Below, piece by piece: positions 25,432-34,585 of a DNA stretch of 64,000 nt; the stretch's first letter is position 1, and each line of letters starts with the position of its first letter. The DNA is from Antarcticimicrobium luteum (GTDB lineage Bacteria; Pseudomonadota; Alphaproteobacteria; Rhodobacterales; Rhodobacteraceae), in NCBI RefSeq assembly GCF_004358185.1, contig NZ_SMUV01000071.1, positions 186,001-250,000 of the forward strand, read 5' to 3'. The notes under the pieces were generated by a model, which did not search any database, was not told the origin of the DNA, and was given only the letters and a program-made list of their open reading frames with translations. The position numbers were made by a program, and so were the translations under genes.

Positions 25432-27432
25432 ATGCAAGGGATGACGCGTATTCGGGCCCTCGTGCCGAACTGGCCTGTATTGAATCTGCTGCTGTGCCTG
25501 CTGCTGAGCCTGCCGCTGCGGGCCGGTGCCGGATCGACCGAGGATCTCGCCAGCGGGCTCGCGGCGATGCGAGACGGCGACTGGGAGCGCGCGCTGAGCG
25601 TCTCGGGAACGCGCGGATCGGTGTCGCGCGACGTGATCGTCTGGCACTGGCTGCGCGCCGGCAAGGGGACGGCGGGCGACGTGACGGTGTTTCTGGGTCG
25701 CCGACCGGACTGGCCCGGGCTGGACTGGCTGCGCCGCAAGAGCGAACCGGTCTTTACCAGTGAGGTGCCTGACCGGGTTCTGAAATTCTTCTCCGAACAG
25801 CCGCCACAGACCGCCGAGGGCGCGCTGATCCATGCCGCTGCGCTGGAGAAAAAGGGTCTGGGCGGCGATGCGCGGGCGGGGCTGGTGCTGGCCTGGCGCA
25901 CCATGCCGATGGGCAAGGGGCTGATGGATCTCTTCCTGTCGCGCCACGGCGCGCTGCTGCGTCCGCATCACGCCGCCCGGCTGGACCGGATGATCTGGGA
26001 CGGGCATCTGACCAGCGCGCGGGCGATGCTGCCGCTGGTGGGCGACAGCGACAGGGCACTGGCCGAGGCGCGGATCGCACTGCTGGATCTGGCGCCGGGG
26101 GTGGACGGGTTGATCGCGCGGGTGCCGGCCGCGCTCTCGGAGGATCCCGGCTTGGCCCATGCGCGCTTTGTCTGGCGCCACCGCAAAGGGCGTAACGGCG
26201 ACGCAATCGACCTTATGCTGGCCCATAGCGGCAGCGCCGCCGATCTGGGCGAGCCGGAGCACTGGGCCACCCGCCGCCGGTCGCTGGCGCGAGACACGAT
26301 GCGCGACGGCGATGCCGCGCTGGCCTATCGCATCGCGGCCAGCCACCAGCTGACCCCCGAGGCCGGGTATGACTATGCCGACCTGGAATGGATCGCGGGT
26401 TATGTCGCGTTGAGCAAACTGGGCGATCCGGCCGCCGCATTGCGCCACTTCCAAACCTTCGACGCCGCGGTGGAAACGCCGATCTCCAAGGCGCGGGCAG
26501 GCTATTGGCTGGGCCGCGCGCAGGAGGCACTGGGCAATGCCGACGCCGCCCACGCGGCCTATGCGATGGCGGCAGAGTATCAGACCGCGTTCTATGGCCT
26601 GCTGGCCGCCGAGCGGATCGGCCGCCCGTTCGACCCCGAGCTTGCCACTCCGCCGCCGCCGCCGCCCTGGCGCACGGCGCCGTTCCTGCGCTCCAGCGTG
26701 GCCGAGGCCGGGCTCATGCTGCTCAACGCGGACGAGCCGGTCCTGGCCGAACGGTTCCTCACCCATCTGGTCGAGTCGCTCGACGAGCAGCAGGCGCTGC
26801 AGATGGGCGCGATGGCGGTCGAAATGGGCCGCCCGCACCTTGCGGTGATGATCGCCAAGCGCGCGGCGCGGCGGGGCCAGGTGCTGAACGGGGCCTATTA
26901 CCCGCTGCATCCGGTGGCCGATCTGGAATTGCCGATGGCCAAGGAAATGACGCTCGCCATCGCCCGGCGCGAGAGCGAGTTCGATCACCGCGTGGTCAGC
27001 GGCGCCGGTGCGCGCGGTCTGATGCAGGTGATGCCCTCGACCGCGCGGCTGGTCGCGGGACAGCTGGGCATCCTCGGCGGGCACAGCACCGACCGGCTAC
27101 TCTCCGATCCGGACTACAACGCCAAGCTGGGCGCGAATTATCTCGCCGGGCTGGCGGGCGAATTCGATGGCAACGTGGTGATGATGGCGGCCGGCTATAA
27201 CGCCGGGCCACGGCGGCCGCAGCAGTGGTTGCAGCGTTACGGCGACCCGCGCGGCGGCGCGGTGGACATCGTCGACTGGATCGAACACATCCCGTTCAAC
27301 GAGACCCGCAACTATGTCATGCGGGTGACCGAGAGCCTGCCGATCTACCGCGCACGGCTGGGCAAACCGCCACTGCCGATTCCGTTCTCGCGGGAGCTGG
27401 CCGGCTCAACCCTGCGCGCGTTCGCGCCATAG
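25432..27432 (+). CDS. slt: soluble lytic murein transglycosylase
   Basis: Periplasmic peptidoglycan lyase forming 1,6-anhydromuropeptides. 666 residues: signal peptide (hydrophobic to about residue 33), a long helical U/superhelical region, then the SLT catalytic domain from about 495. The catalytic glutamate is Glu514 in RRESEFD; GLMQVMPSTA and GYNAGPRRPQQWL are the other family motifs. The start at 25432 follows AGGTGAG. Its last 27 bases overlap the convergent transporter gene. Confidence 0.93.
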   Translation: MQGMTRIRALVPNWPVLNLLLCLLLSLPLRAGAGSTEDLASGLAAMRDGDWERALSVSGTRGSVSRDVIVWHWLRAGKGTAGDVTVFLGRRPDWPGLDWLRRKSEPVFTSEVPDRVLKFFSEQPPQTAEGALIHAAALEKKGLGGDARAGLVLAWRTMPMGKGLMDLFLSRHGALLRPHHAARLDRMIWDGHLTSARAMLPLVGDSDRALAEARIALLDLAPGVDGLIARVPAALSEDPGLAHARFVWRHRKGRNGDAIDLMLAHSGSAADLGEPEHWATRRRSLARDTMRDGDAALAYRIAASHQLTPEAGYDYADLEWIAGYVALSKLGDPAAALRHFQTFDAAVETPISKARAGYWLGRAQEALGNADAAHAAYAMAAEYQTAFYGLLAAERIGRPFDPELATPPPPPPWRTAPFLRSSVAEAGLMLLNADEPVLAERFLTHLVESLDEQQALQMGAMAVEMGRPHLAVMIAKRAARRGQVLNGAYYPLHPVADLELPMAKEMTLAIARRESEFDHRVVSGAGARGLMQVMPSTARLVAGQLGILGGHSTDRLLSDPDYNAKLGANYLAGLAGEFDGNVVMMAAGYNAGPRRPQQWLQRYGDPRGGAVDIVDWIEHIPFNETRNYVMRVTESLPIYRARLGKPPLPIPFSRELAGSTLRAFAP

Positions 27433-28281
27433 GGTGAAAAGGCCGGCGGCGACGATCAGCGTCGCCCCGATGATCACGTTGTCGCGCAGCACCTCGCCAA
27501 AGATCGCCATACCCAGGATCGACGCCCAGATCAGGTGGAAATAGGCAAAGGGCTGCACCGCGCCGGCCTCGGCCACCTCGTAGCACTTGATCAGCAGCCA
27601 GTGGCCCGAGGCGCCGGTGACGCAGAGCACCGCCATCCAGGCCCAGTCAGGGCCGGTCATCGGCTCCCAGAACCAGATGCCGATGGCGGTCATCATCACC
27701 GCGCCCGCGGTGCCGGTATAGAAAAAGCTGGTCTCGGTCCGGTCGCGCCGCGCCACATAGCGGGTCAGCAGCCCGTAAAGCGCGAACATCAGCGCCGAGA
27801 TCAACGGGATCACGGCAGCGGGGTCGAACACGCCCATGCCCGGTTGCAGAATGATCAGCACGCCGATCAGACCGACGCCGATCGCCGCCCAGCGCCGCCA
27901 GCCGACGCTCTCGCCCAGCACCGGGCCGGAGAGGGCGGCGACCAACAGCGGATAGCAGATGAACACCGCCTGGCTCTGGATCAGACCCAGCAGGGTGAAC
28001 CCGTAGATCGCCACGCAAACCTCGCCCGCCAGCAGCAGCCCGCGAAAGATCTGCAACAGCCGCTGCTCGGTCCTGGCCGCCCGGCGCAACCCGCCCGGCG
28101 CGCGCGCGGCCAGGGCGATCACGAAGGCCGAGAAGAACCAGTAGCGGATCATCACCACCATCCAGGTGTTGTAAGTCCCCGCCAGGTGACGCGAGATGCC
28201 GTCCTGCAGGGCGAAGACGATGGTCGCCGCGACCATCAGGACGATGCCCAGCGGTACGGAGTTGCGTTGCGGCTCGGTCAT
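27406..28281 (-). CDS. EamA/DMT superfamily transporter
   Basis: Inner-membrane protein of 291 residues with ten predicted membrane segments in two EamA repeats (about 15-145 and 155-285). The start at 28281 is chosen because it overlaps the mnmD stop by ATGA and follows AAGGA. The substrate is unknown; family members export amino acids, metabolites or drugs. Its 3' end overlaps slt on the other strand by 27 bases. Confidence 0.88.
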   Translation of the reverse strand: MTEPQRNSVPLGIVLMVAATIVFALQDGISRHLAGTYNTWMVVMIRYWFFSAFVIALAARAPGGLRRAARTEQRLLQIFRGLLLAGEVCVAIYGFTLLGLIQSQAVFICYPLLVAALSGPVLGESVGWRRWAAIGVGLIGVLIILQPGMGVFDPAAVIPLISALMFALYGLLTRYVARRDRTETSFFYTGTAGAVMMTAIGIWFWEPMTGPDWAWMAVLCVTGASGHWLLIKCYEVAEAGAVQPFAYFHLIWASILGMAIFGEVLRDNVIIGATLIVAAGLFTLWRERAQG

Positions 28282-28949
28282 TGCGGCATCCTTGCGCATG
28301 TCATGTGGCGTTTGCGCCCGTAACCGGGGATGCGCTCGACGGCAAAGCCCGCCGCAGCCAGTCCCCGGCGCACGAAGCCGGCCGCGGTATAGGTGGCCGC
28401 CATGCCGCCGGGGGCGCTATGGCGGGCGACCTGCGCCAACAGCTCATCGCCCCAAAGCTCGGGATTCTTGGCCGGCGCGAACCCGTCGAGGAACCAGGCG
28501 TCGGCCTGGCCCTGCCAGCCCGGCAGTGTCTCGCGCGCGTCGCCCGCGATCATCTCGAACCGCAGCGTGCCGAGGTCGCAGGCGCCGGTCCCGGTCCAGA
28601 CCACCAGGAACCGCGCCGCCCAGGGGGCGAGCTCGGGAAACGCCGCGAGCGCGCGGGCCATGTCGGCGGGCGCCATCGGATAGGCCTCGAAGGTGGTAAA
28701 GCGCAGCGGCCCTTCCTGCCCGCTCTCTTCCCATGCCGCCCAGGCGGCGAGCAGGTTCAGCCCGGTGCCGAACCCCAGCTCGGCGATGTGAAACCCGGGG
28801 CGAAACCGCGCCGGCAGGTCATTGCCCGCCAGAAACACGTGCCGGGTCTCCTCGAGCCCGTTCTGGAGCGAGAAATAGGGATCGTCGAACCGGGACGAGA
28901 CCGGGACCCCCTCTTCGCGCCAGGTGAGTTCCGCCCGCTGGTCGGCCAT
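28278..28949 (-). CDS. mnmD: tRNA (mnm5s2U34) methyltransferase MnmD
   Basis: Stand-alone methyltransferase of 223 residues equivalent to the N-terminal half of E. coli MnmC, making mnm5s2U at the tRNA wobble base from nm5s2U. Motifs: AELGFGTGLNLLA (SAM loop), TFEAYPM, and WFLDGFAPAKNPELW, the family mark. The start at 28949 (MADQRAEL) is the family-like N-terminus; an 88-codon upstream extension antisense to the next gene is rejected. A divergent gene encodes the oxidase-type half. Confidence 0.92.
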   Translation of the reverse strand: MADQRAELTWREEGVPVSSRFDDPYFSLQNGLEETRHVFLAGNDLPARFRPGFHIAELGFGTGLNLLAAWAAWEESGQEGPLRFTTFEAYPMAPADMARALAAFPELAPWAARFLVVWTGTGACDLGTLRFEMIAGDARETLPGWQGQADAWFLDGFAPAKNPELWGDELLAQVARHSAPGGMAATYTAAGFVRRGLAAAGFAVERIPGYGRKRHMTCARMPQ

Positions 28950-29004
28950 CGTCGTTTTCCGTACAAGGTGGTGAGCGGCGCGACATTGGAGAAAGGCGGC
29001 GGGA

Positions 29005-30048
29005 ATGGCAATGGCGGATGTGACGGTACGCGGGGCGGGGATTTTCGGCCTCTCGATAGCCTGGGTTTGCGCCCGGCGCGGCGCCCGGGTGCAGCTGATC
29101 GACCCCCATGGTCCCGGCGCCGGCGCCAGTGGCGGGCTGGTCGGCGCGCTGGCCCCGCATGTGCCGGAAAACTGGAATGCCAAGAAGGCGTTCCAGTTCG
29201 ACAGCCTCATCATGGCCGAAGGGTTCTGGGCGGATGTGGAGCAGACCGGCGGCGTCTCACCGGGCTATGGCCGTACCGGGAGGCTGCAACCGATCACCGA
29301 CGATCGCGCGCTTGAACTGGCCCGCGCCCGCGAGGCGACGGCGGCGGATCTCTGGCAGGGCAAGGCGCGCTGGCAGGTGCGGCCGGCGGCAGAGCTTGGC
29401 CCGTGGGTTCCGCCCAGCGCCACCGGGCATGTCATCCACGATACGCTCAGCGCCCGGATGCACCCGCGTCGCGCCTGCGCCGCGCTGGCCGCCGCGCTGC
29501 GCGCGCTGGGGGTGGAGATCGCCGCCGAGGGCCCGGATCGCGGCGTTGTGGTCCACGCCACCGGCGTGGCCGGGCTGGAGGAGCTCAACGCACATTTCGG
29601 CAAGGTGGTGGGCGGCGCCGTCAAGGGACAGGGCGCGCTGCTGCGCTTCGATGCCGGGCCGGAGGCGCCGCAGATCTTTGCCGATGCGGTGCATATCGTG
29701 CCGCACGCCGACGGCACGCTCGCCATCGGATCGACCAGCGAACGGGACTTCGATGACCCCAAGGCCACCGATGCGCAGCTCGACGCGGTGATCGAACGCG
29801 CCGTGAACGCCATGCCGGTCCTGCATGGTGCGGCGGTGATCGAGCGTTGGGCAGGGCTGCGGCCGCGGGCGAAATCGCGGGCGCCGATGCTGGGCGCCCA
29901 TCCCCTTTATCCGGGCCAGTTCATCGCCAATGGCGGCTTCAAGATCGGCTTTGGCATGGCCCCCAGGGTCGCCGGGGTGATGGCCGATCTGGTGCTGGAA
30001 GGACGCGATGCGATCCCGGAGGGGTTCCACCCCGAGGCCTCGCTCTGA
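29005..30048 (+). CDS. FAD-dependent oxidoreductase (DAO family), possible MnmC oxidase partner
   Basis: 347 residues of the DadA/glycine-oxidase fold. The FAD-binding GAGIFGLS is near residue 10 and GASGGLVGALAPHVP resembles the corresponding region of the MnmC C-terminal domain. C-terminal GLRPRAKSRAPMLG and IANGGFKIGFG complete the FAD fold. In E. coli this oxidase domain, which removes the carboxymethyl group from cmnm5s2U, is fused to MnmD; here the two are divergent neighbours 55 bases apart. A plain D-amino-acid oxidase remains possible. Confidence 0.8.
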   Translation: MAMADVTVRGAGIFGLSIAWVCARRGARVQLIDPHGPGAGASGGLVGALAPHVPENWNAKKAFQFDSLIMAEGFWADVEQTGGVSPGYGRTGRLQPITDDRALELARAREATAADLWQGKARWQVRPAAELGPWVPPSATGHVIHDTLSARMHPRRACAALAAALRALGVEIAAEGPDRGVVVHATGVAGLEELNAHFGKVVGGAVKGQGALLRFDAGPEAPQIFADAVHIVPHADGTLAIGSTSERDFDDPKATDAQLDAVIERAVNAMPVLHGAAVIERWAGLRPRAKSRAPMLGAHPLYPGQFIANGGFKIGFGMAPRVAGVMADLVLEGRDAIPEGFHPEASL

Positions 30049-30061
30049 CAGGAGGATGACA

Positions 30062-30469
30062 ATGCCCCCCACCGTAGCCGCGCTTGACCATCTGGTGCTG
30101 ACCGTCGCCGACATCGACGCCACCCTGCGGTTCTACACGCAGGTGATGGGGATGCGGGCCGAAACCTTCCGCCCCGCCGACGGCTCCAGTCGCCACGCGC
30201 TGAGCTTCGGCGCGCAAAAGATCAACCTGCACCCGGCGACGGCCCCCTTCGATCCCAAGGCGGCGCATCCCGGCCCCGGCACCGCCGATCTGTGTTTTCT
30301 GACCGGCACCCCGCTGGCCGACTGGCAGGCGCATCTTGCCGCCTGCGGCGTCGCGGTCGAGGAAGGCCCGGTGCCCCGCACCGGCGCCACCGGGCCGATC
30401 CTGTCGCTCTATATCCGCGATCCGGACGGCAACCTGATCGAGATCAGCACCCGGGCGGACAGGATCTGA
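30062..30469 (+). CDS. VOC (glyoxalase/bleomycin-resistance fold) protein
   Basis: 135-residue vicinal-oxygen-chelate protein with two beta-alpha-beta-beta-beta modules: ALDHLVLTVADIDATLRFYTQ at the start and LYIRDPDGNLIEIS at the end, carrying the usual metal His and Glu. The start at 30062 is preceded by AGGAGG at six bases; the ATG at 30056 abuts that site. The substrate is unknown. It follows the FAD oxidase gene by 13 bases, probably in one transcript. Confidence 0.88.
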   Translation: MPPTVAALDHLVLTVADIDATLRFYTQVMGMRAETFRPADGSSRHALSFGAQKINLHPATAPFDPKAAHPGPGTADLCFLTGTPLADWQAHLAACGVAVEEGPVPRTGATGPILSLYIRDPDGNLIEISTRADRI

Positions 30470-30481
30470 GGGCGCGCGGGC

Positions 30482-31024
30482 TCAGCGCCCGATTTCGGCG
30501 CGCAGCTTGTTCATCAGCGCCTGAAGCGTCCTGGTGTACTGTTCGCTGATCAGCCGGCCGTCGGCGTCGAACTGGTTGCGGCAATCCGCCAGATGCAACT
30601 CAGGCTCCGACAGCAGACGCGGCTGGAACGGCACCATGAAGCCGCGCAGAACCATCTGCGCCCGCTCGCCCCCCGCGCGGCCCGCCGCCGCCGACATCAC
30701 CGCCACCGGCTTGTCGGCCCAGGGTTTGCCCTCGGTGCGGCTGACCCAGTCGAGCGCGTTCTTGAGCACGCCCGAGGGCCCCTTGTTGTACTCCGGGGTC
30801 GAGATCACCACCGCGTCGGCCTGCGCGATCTGCTCGGCCAGCCGCTGCACCGGGGCGGGGATGCCCTCGGCCTCCTCGACGTCCCCGTGATAGAGTGGCA
30901 GGTCCAGATCCGCCTCGGTAAACGTGGCGGCCCCGAACAGGCGGGCCGCCTCGCGGATCAGCTTGCGGTTGGCGGACGCCCGGCGCAGCGCGCCGGACAG
31001 GCCCAGAAGGGCGGGATCGGACAT
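30482..31024 (-). CDS. NADPH-dependent FMN reductase family protein
   Basis: 180-residue flavodoxin-fold reductase. LSGALRRASANRKL binds the FMN phosphate and STPEYNKGPSGVLKNALDW is the family signature next to the flavin ring. Such proteins reduce quinones, azo compounds, chromate or free FMN; the natural substrate here is open. The start follows GGAGGTG. It converges on the VOC gene with 12 bases between the stops. Confidence 0.9.
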   Translation of the reverse strand: MSDPALLGLSGALRRASANRKLIREAARLFGAATFTEADLDLPLYHGDVEEAEGIPAPVQRLAEQIAQADAVVISTPEYNKGPSGVLKNALDWVSRTEGKPWADKPVAVMSAAAGRAGGERAQMVLRGFMVPFQPRLLSEPELHLADCRNQFDADGRLISEQYTRTLQALMNKLRAEIGR

Positions 31025-31094
31025 ATCGGGTCACCTCCGGTTGTGGGTCATGTCCTGACATAGGACAGCCCGACGGCGGGGACCACCCGACGCC

Positions 31095-31757
31095 CTACCC
31101 GGAGGGGATCATCACGATTTCGACCCGGCGGTTCCGCGCCTTGCCCTCCTCGGTCAGGTTCGAGGCGATCGGCTCTTCCTCGCCGCGTCCGATGGTGGAC
31201 AGACGGGCATAGGACACACCGTTGGCCTGAAGGATGTCGGCCACCGCGTTGGCGCGGCGCTTCGACAGACCGATGTTATAGGCGGCGTCGCCGTCGCTGT
31301 CGGTGTGGCCGACCACCCGCACCGTCATGTCCGGGTAGCGTTGCAGATGCGCGGCGACCCTGTTCAGATCGGAACGCAGAGCCGGGCGCACCTCGAAACT
31401 GTCAGTGGCGAAGGTGATGTCATTGGGCAGCGATACGATCAGCCGGTCGCCTGTATTGGTGATGGTGATGCCGTCGCTGGACAGATCGCGGCGCAGCTCG
31501 GCCTCCTGCCGGTCGAGGCTTTCGCCGATCCCTGCGCCGACGATCGCACCAAGCGTCGCGCCGCCCAGCACCGCCGTGGTCTTGTGCGGCGACCCCGAAA
31601 CGGCACCGATCCCCGCGCCAAGAAGCCCGCCGATCAGCGCGCCCTGCTTGGTCTTGCGGTTCGGGTCACCCGGATCGATCCGAGCCGGATCGGTGCAGGC
31701 GCCGAGCAGAAAGACGGCGCTGATTGCGGTCGCGGTGGTAAGTTTCACAAGCTTCAT
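31095..31757 (-). CDS. OmpA-family lipoprotein with glycine-zipper domain
   Basis: 220 residues. A lipoprotein signal (LLGAC, Cys21) is followed by a glycine-zipper membrane-like segment (GALIGGLLGAGIGAV...GAIVGAGIG) and a C-terminal OmpA peptidoglycan-binding domain with VVGHTDSDGDAAYNIGLSKRRA and NRRVEIVM. It would sit in the outer membrane and hold peptidoglycan (YiaD type). A perfect TATAAT -10 box lies 71 bases upstream. Confidence 0.9.
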   Translation of the reverse strand: MKLVKLTTATAISAVFLLGACTDPARIDPGDPNRKTKQGALIGGLLGAGIGAVSGSPHKTTAVLGGATLGAIVGAGIGESLDRQEAELRRDLSSDGITITNTGDRLIVSLPNDITFATDSFEVRPALRSDLNRVAAHLQRYPDMTVRVVGHTDSDGDAAYNIGLSKRRANAVADILQANGVSYARLSTIGRGEEEPIASNLTEEGKARNRRVEIVMIPSG

Positions 31758-31827
31758 CGGGTTGCCTCATGCTCTGGTTCCGCGCGCGCCGGCCAGTCCG
31801 GTTCCTGACGCGGTTTGAGTTTGAGAT

Positions 31828-31858
31828 ATTATATCGGGGCGGGGCCGCCGTCACTCAA
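31828..31858 (-). promoter_or_regulatory. candidate promoter for the OmpA lipoprotein gene
   Basis: Minus-strand TATAAT (31828-31833) is a perfect -10 box; TTGAGT (31853-31858) is a weaker -35 at 19 bases, longer than ideal. It lies 71 bases upstream of the lipoprotein start. Confidence 0.45.
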
Positions 31859-31922
31859 GCAAATGACCACCGGACTCGGCGGATTGCCGCGCATCCCGTG
31901 CCCCGATCGTGCCGCGTGCAGA

Positions 31923-32798
31923 TCAAAGGGCCGCGACCTCTTCCTCCCGGCCCTCGACCCGCGCAGATTCATAGGCCAGCAGCGCCCGTTTCACCGGCAG
32001 CCCCCAGTGATAGCCGCCGAGCCCGCCGGATTTGCGCAGGGCGCGGTGGCAAGGGATCAGCCAGCTGATCGGGTTGCGCCCCACGGCCGTGCCGACCGCG
32101 CGCACGGCCCGGGGGGATCCGATCGCCTGAGCGATTTCCGAATAGGTGGTCACATGGCCCGAGGGGATCCGCAGCAGCGCCTCCCAGACCTTGATCTGAA
32201 ACGGCGCGCCGATGAGATAGAGCGGGGTCAGCTCCAGCCGGTCGCTCGCCGCGCCGAAAGCATTGAGCACCCAAGGCCGCAGCCGCATCACATCCTCGAC
32301 GAACCGGGCCCCGGGCCAGCGGCCGACCAGATCCTCCATCGCGGCCTCTTCGCCGGTTTCGGCGGCAAAGCCGATGCCGCAGATGCCCTTGTCGGTGCCC
32401 ATCACCAGCGCCGGTCCAAACGGGCTTTCGAACCAGCCCCAATAAATGGTCAGTCCGGCCCCGCCCCGGGCGAATTCGCCCGGGCTCATCGCCTCCCAGC
32501 GCAGGAACAGATCATGCAGGCGCCCGCCGCCCGACAGGCCGGCCGCATGGGCCGACTCCAGCGTGGTGAACCGCTCGCGCAGCAGCGCCTTGGCGTGGCC
32601 CAGCGTCAAATATTGCTGATACCGCTTGGGCGAGACGCCGACCCAAGCCGAAAACAGGCGCTGGAAATGCGCGGCACTCATATCCATTCTCGCCGCCAGA
32701 TCCTCCAGCGTCAGGGTCTCGTCGCCCCGGTCGATCAGCTCGATCGCCCGGCGCATGACGTTGTAGTGATAGCTTCCCTCACGGGTTTCGACATTCAT
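31923..32798 (-). CDS. Ada-like protein: AraC domain fused to O6-alkylguanine-DNA methyltransferase
   Basis: 291 residues. The N-terminal ~100 form an AraC helix-turn-helix (LEDLAARMDMSAAHFQRLFSAWVGVSPKRYQQ). The C-terminal part is a DNA-repair methyltransferase with acceptor Cys250 in IPCHRAL and the recognition helix GSPRAVRAVGTAVGRNP. The zinc/Cys methylphosphotriester domain of E. coli Ada is absent, so it cannot be switched on by that route. The start at 32798 follows GGGAG. Divergent from nth, another DNA-repair gene. Confidence 0.92.
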   Translation of the reverse strand: MNVETREGSYHYNVMRRAIELIDRGDETLTLEDLAARMDMSAAHFQRLFSAWVGVSPKRYQQYLTLGHAKALLRERFTTLESAHAAGLSGGGRLHDLFLRWEAMSPGEFARGGAGLTIYWGWFESPFGPALVMGTDKGICGIGFAAETGEEAAMEDLVGRWPGARFVEDVMRLRPWVLNAFGAASDRLELTPLYLIGAPFQIKVWEALLRIPSGHVTTYSEIAQAIGSPRAVRAVGTAVGRNPISWLIPCHRALRKSGGLGGYHWGLPVKRALLAYESARVEGREEEVAAL

Positions 32799-32954
32799 TC
32801 CGGCTCTCCCGTCCTGCCTCCTGACCATAGCGCGCCGGACCGGCGCGACGCGACCCGAAAGCTGCGCAAATGCCGCCGCCCCGCAGTGTTTGCCGCCGCC
32901 ACGGCCTGCGCTTTCGCGTTGCACGGCCCGTCCCGGCACGGCATTAAGGCGCGG

Positions 32955-33599
32955 ATGGCAAAGCAGCTCGATTATCACACGATCCGCGAGATCTTTACCC
33001 GCTTCCAGGCGCGCGAACCCGAACCAAGGGGAGAGCTGGAGCATGTCAACGCCTATACGCTGGTGGTTGCCGTGGCGCTCAGCGCGCAGGCGACCGACGC
33101 GGGCGTGAACAGGGCCACACGCGCGCTGTTCCAGATCGCCGACACCCCGCAGAAGATGCTGGATCTGGGCGAAGAACGGCTGATCGAGCATATCAAGACC
33201 ATCGGCCTGTTCCGCAACAAGGCCAAGAACGTGATGAAGCTGTCGAAGATCCTCGTCGAGGAATACGACGGCATCGTCCCCAATTCCCGCGCCGCGCTGC
33301 AATCGCTGCCGGGGGTGGGGCGCAAGACCGCCAATGTGGTGCTGAATATGTGGTGGCATTACCCCGCGCAGGCGGTCGACACCCATATATTTCGGGTCGG
33401 CAACCGCAGCGGCATCTGCCCGGGCAAGGACGTGGATGCGGTCGAGCGCGCCATCGAGGACAACGTGCCGGTGGATTTCCAGCAACACGCGCATCACTGG
33501 CTGATCCTGCACGGAAGATACCATTGCAAGGCGCGCAAACCGCTGTGCGGAACCTGCCTGATCCGCGACCTGTGCCAATTCGAGGACAAGACTCTATGA
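32955..33599 (+). CDS. nth: endonuclease III
   Basis: Bifunctional DNA glycosylase/AP lyase for oxidised pyrimidines. 214 residues. The helix-hairpin-helix LPGVGRKTANVVLN carries the catalytic lysine, VDTHIFRV the catalytic aspartate, and CX6CX2CX5C near the C-terminus binds [4Fe-4S]. It overlaps the next gene by ATGA. The divergent Ada-like gene suggests a small DNA-repair cluster. Confidence 0.97.
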   Translation: MAKQLDYHTIREIFTRFQAREPEPRGELEHVNAYTLVVAVALSAQATDAGVNRATRALFQIADTPQKMLDLGEERLIEHIKTIGLFRNKAKNVMKLSKILVEEYDGIVPNSRAALQSLPGVGRKTANVVLNMWWHYPAQAVDTHIFRVGNRSGICPGKDVDAVERAIEDNVPVDFQQHAHHWLILHGRYHCKARKPLCGTCLIRDLCQFEDKTL

Positions 33600-34585
33600 A
33601 AACCTACCAGCTCGTCGGCATCGGCAATGCCGTCGTCGATGTCATCAGCCAGAACGAGGATGCCTTTCTGATCGAAAATGCGATCGAAAAGGGCATCATG
33701 CAACTGATCGAGCAGGACCGTGCCGAACAGCTTTACGGCGCGATGACCAACCGGCTTCAGACCCCGGGCGGCTCGGTCGCCAACACCATCGCCGGCGCCG
33801 GTGCGCTGGGGCTGAACACCGCCTTTATCGGACGGGTGCGCGACGACGATCTGGGCCGGTTCTATGCCGATGCGATGAACGAGGACGGGGTGGATTTCGT
33901 CAACCCGCCGGTGGCGGGCGGCGAGTTGCCGACCTCGCGCTCGATGATCTTCGTCTCGCCGGACGGCGAACGCTCGATGAACACCTATCTGGGGATTTCC
34001 TCGGATCTCAGCTCGGACGACGTGCCGTCCGAAGTTGCCGGCAAGGCCGAGCTGATGTTCCTCGAAGGCTACCTTTTCGACAAGGACAAGGGGAAAGAGG
34101 CGTTCCTGGAGGCCGCCCGCGACTGCCACACGGGCGGCGGCAAGATCGGCATCGCCATTTCCGACCCGTTCTGCGTCGACCGGCACCGCGGCGATTTCCT
34201 GTCGCTGATCGAGCACCAGATGGATTTCGTGATCGGCAACGAGGCCGAGATCCAGTCGCTGTTCCAGACCGATCACCTGGACGACGCGCTGGTGATGACC
34301 GCCGCGCTCTGCCCGCTGGTGGTCTGCACCCGCTCGGGCGACGGGGTGACGGTGATGGAGGGCACCAGCCGCATCGATATTCCGGTCGACAAGATCACGC
34401 CGGTCGATGCCACCGGCGCCGGCGATCAATTCGCCGCCGGCTTCCTCTATGGCATGGCCACCGGCCGCGATCTGGAGACCTGCGCCCGGATCGGCAACAT
34501 CTGTGCCCGCGAGGTGATCAGCCATATCGGCCCGCGCCCGGAAACCAATGTCACCGAGCTTCTGCGCGAGGCCGGGCTGGTGTGA
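33596..34585 (+). CDS. PfkB-family carbohydrate/nucleoside kinase (adenosine-kinase-like)
   Basis: 329 residues, ribokinase fold. The N-terminal GIGNAVVDVI and GGSVANTIAG and the C-terminal catalytic DATGAGDQFAAGFLYG are complete. The nearest family by eye is the alphaproteobacterial adenosine-kinase-like group; the substrate could be adenosine or a sugar. Start at 33596 overlaps nth by ATGA; the next gene begins within its stop codon, so the three are translationally coupled. Confidence 0.85.
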   Translation: MKTYQLVGIGNAVVDVISQNEDAFLIENAIEKGIMQLIEQDRAEQLYGAMTNRLQTPGGSVANTIAGAGALGLNTAFIGRVRDDDLGRFYADAMNEDGVDFVNPPVAGGELPTSRSMIFVSPDGERSMNTYLGISSDLSSDDVPSEVAGKAELMFLEGYLFDKDKGKEAFLEAARDCHTGGGKIGIAISDPFCVDRHRGDFLSLIEHQMDFVIGNEAEIQSLFQTDHLDDALVMTAALCPLVVCTRSGDGVTVMEGTSRIDIPVDKITPVDATGAGDQFAAGFLYGMATGRDLETCARIGNICAREVISHIGPRPETNVTELLREAGLV

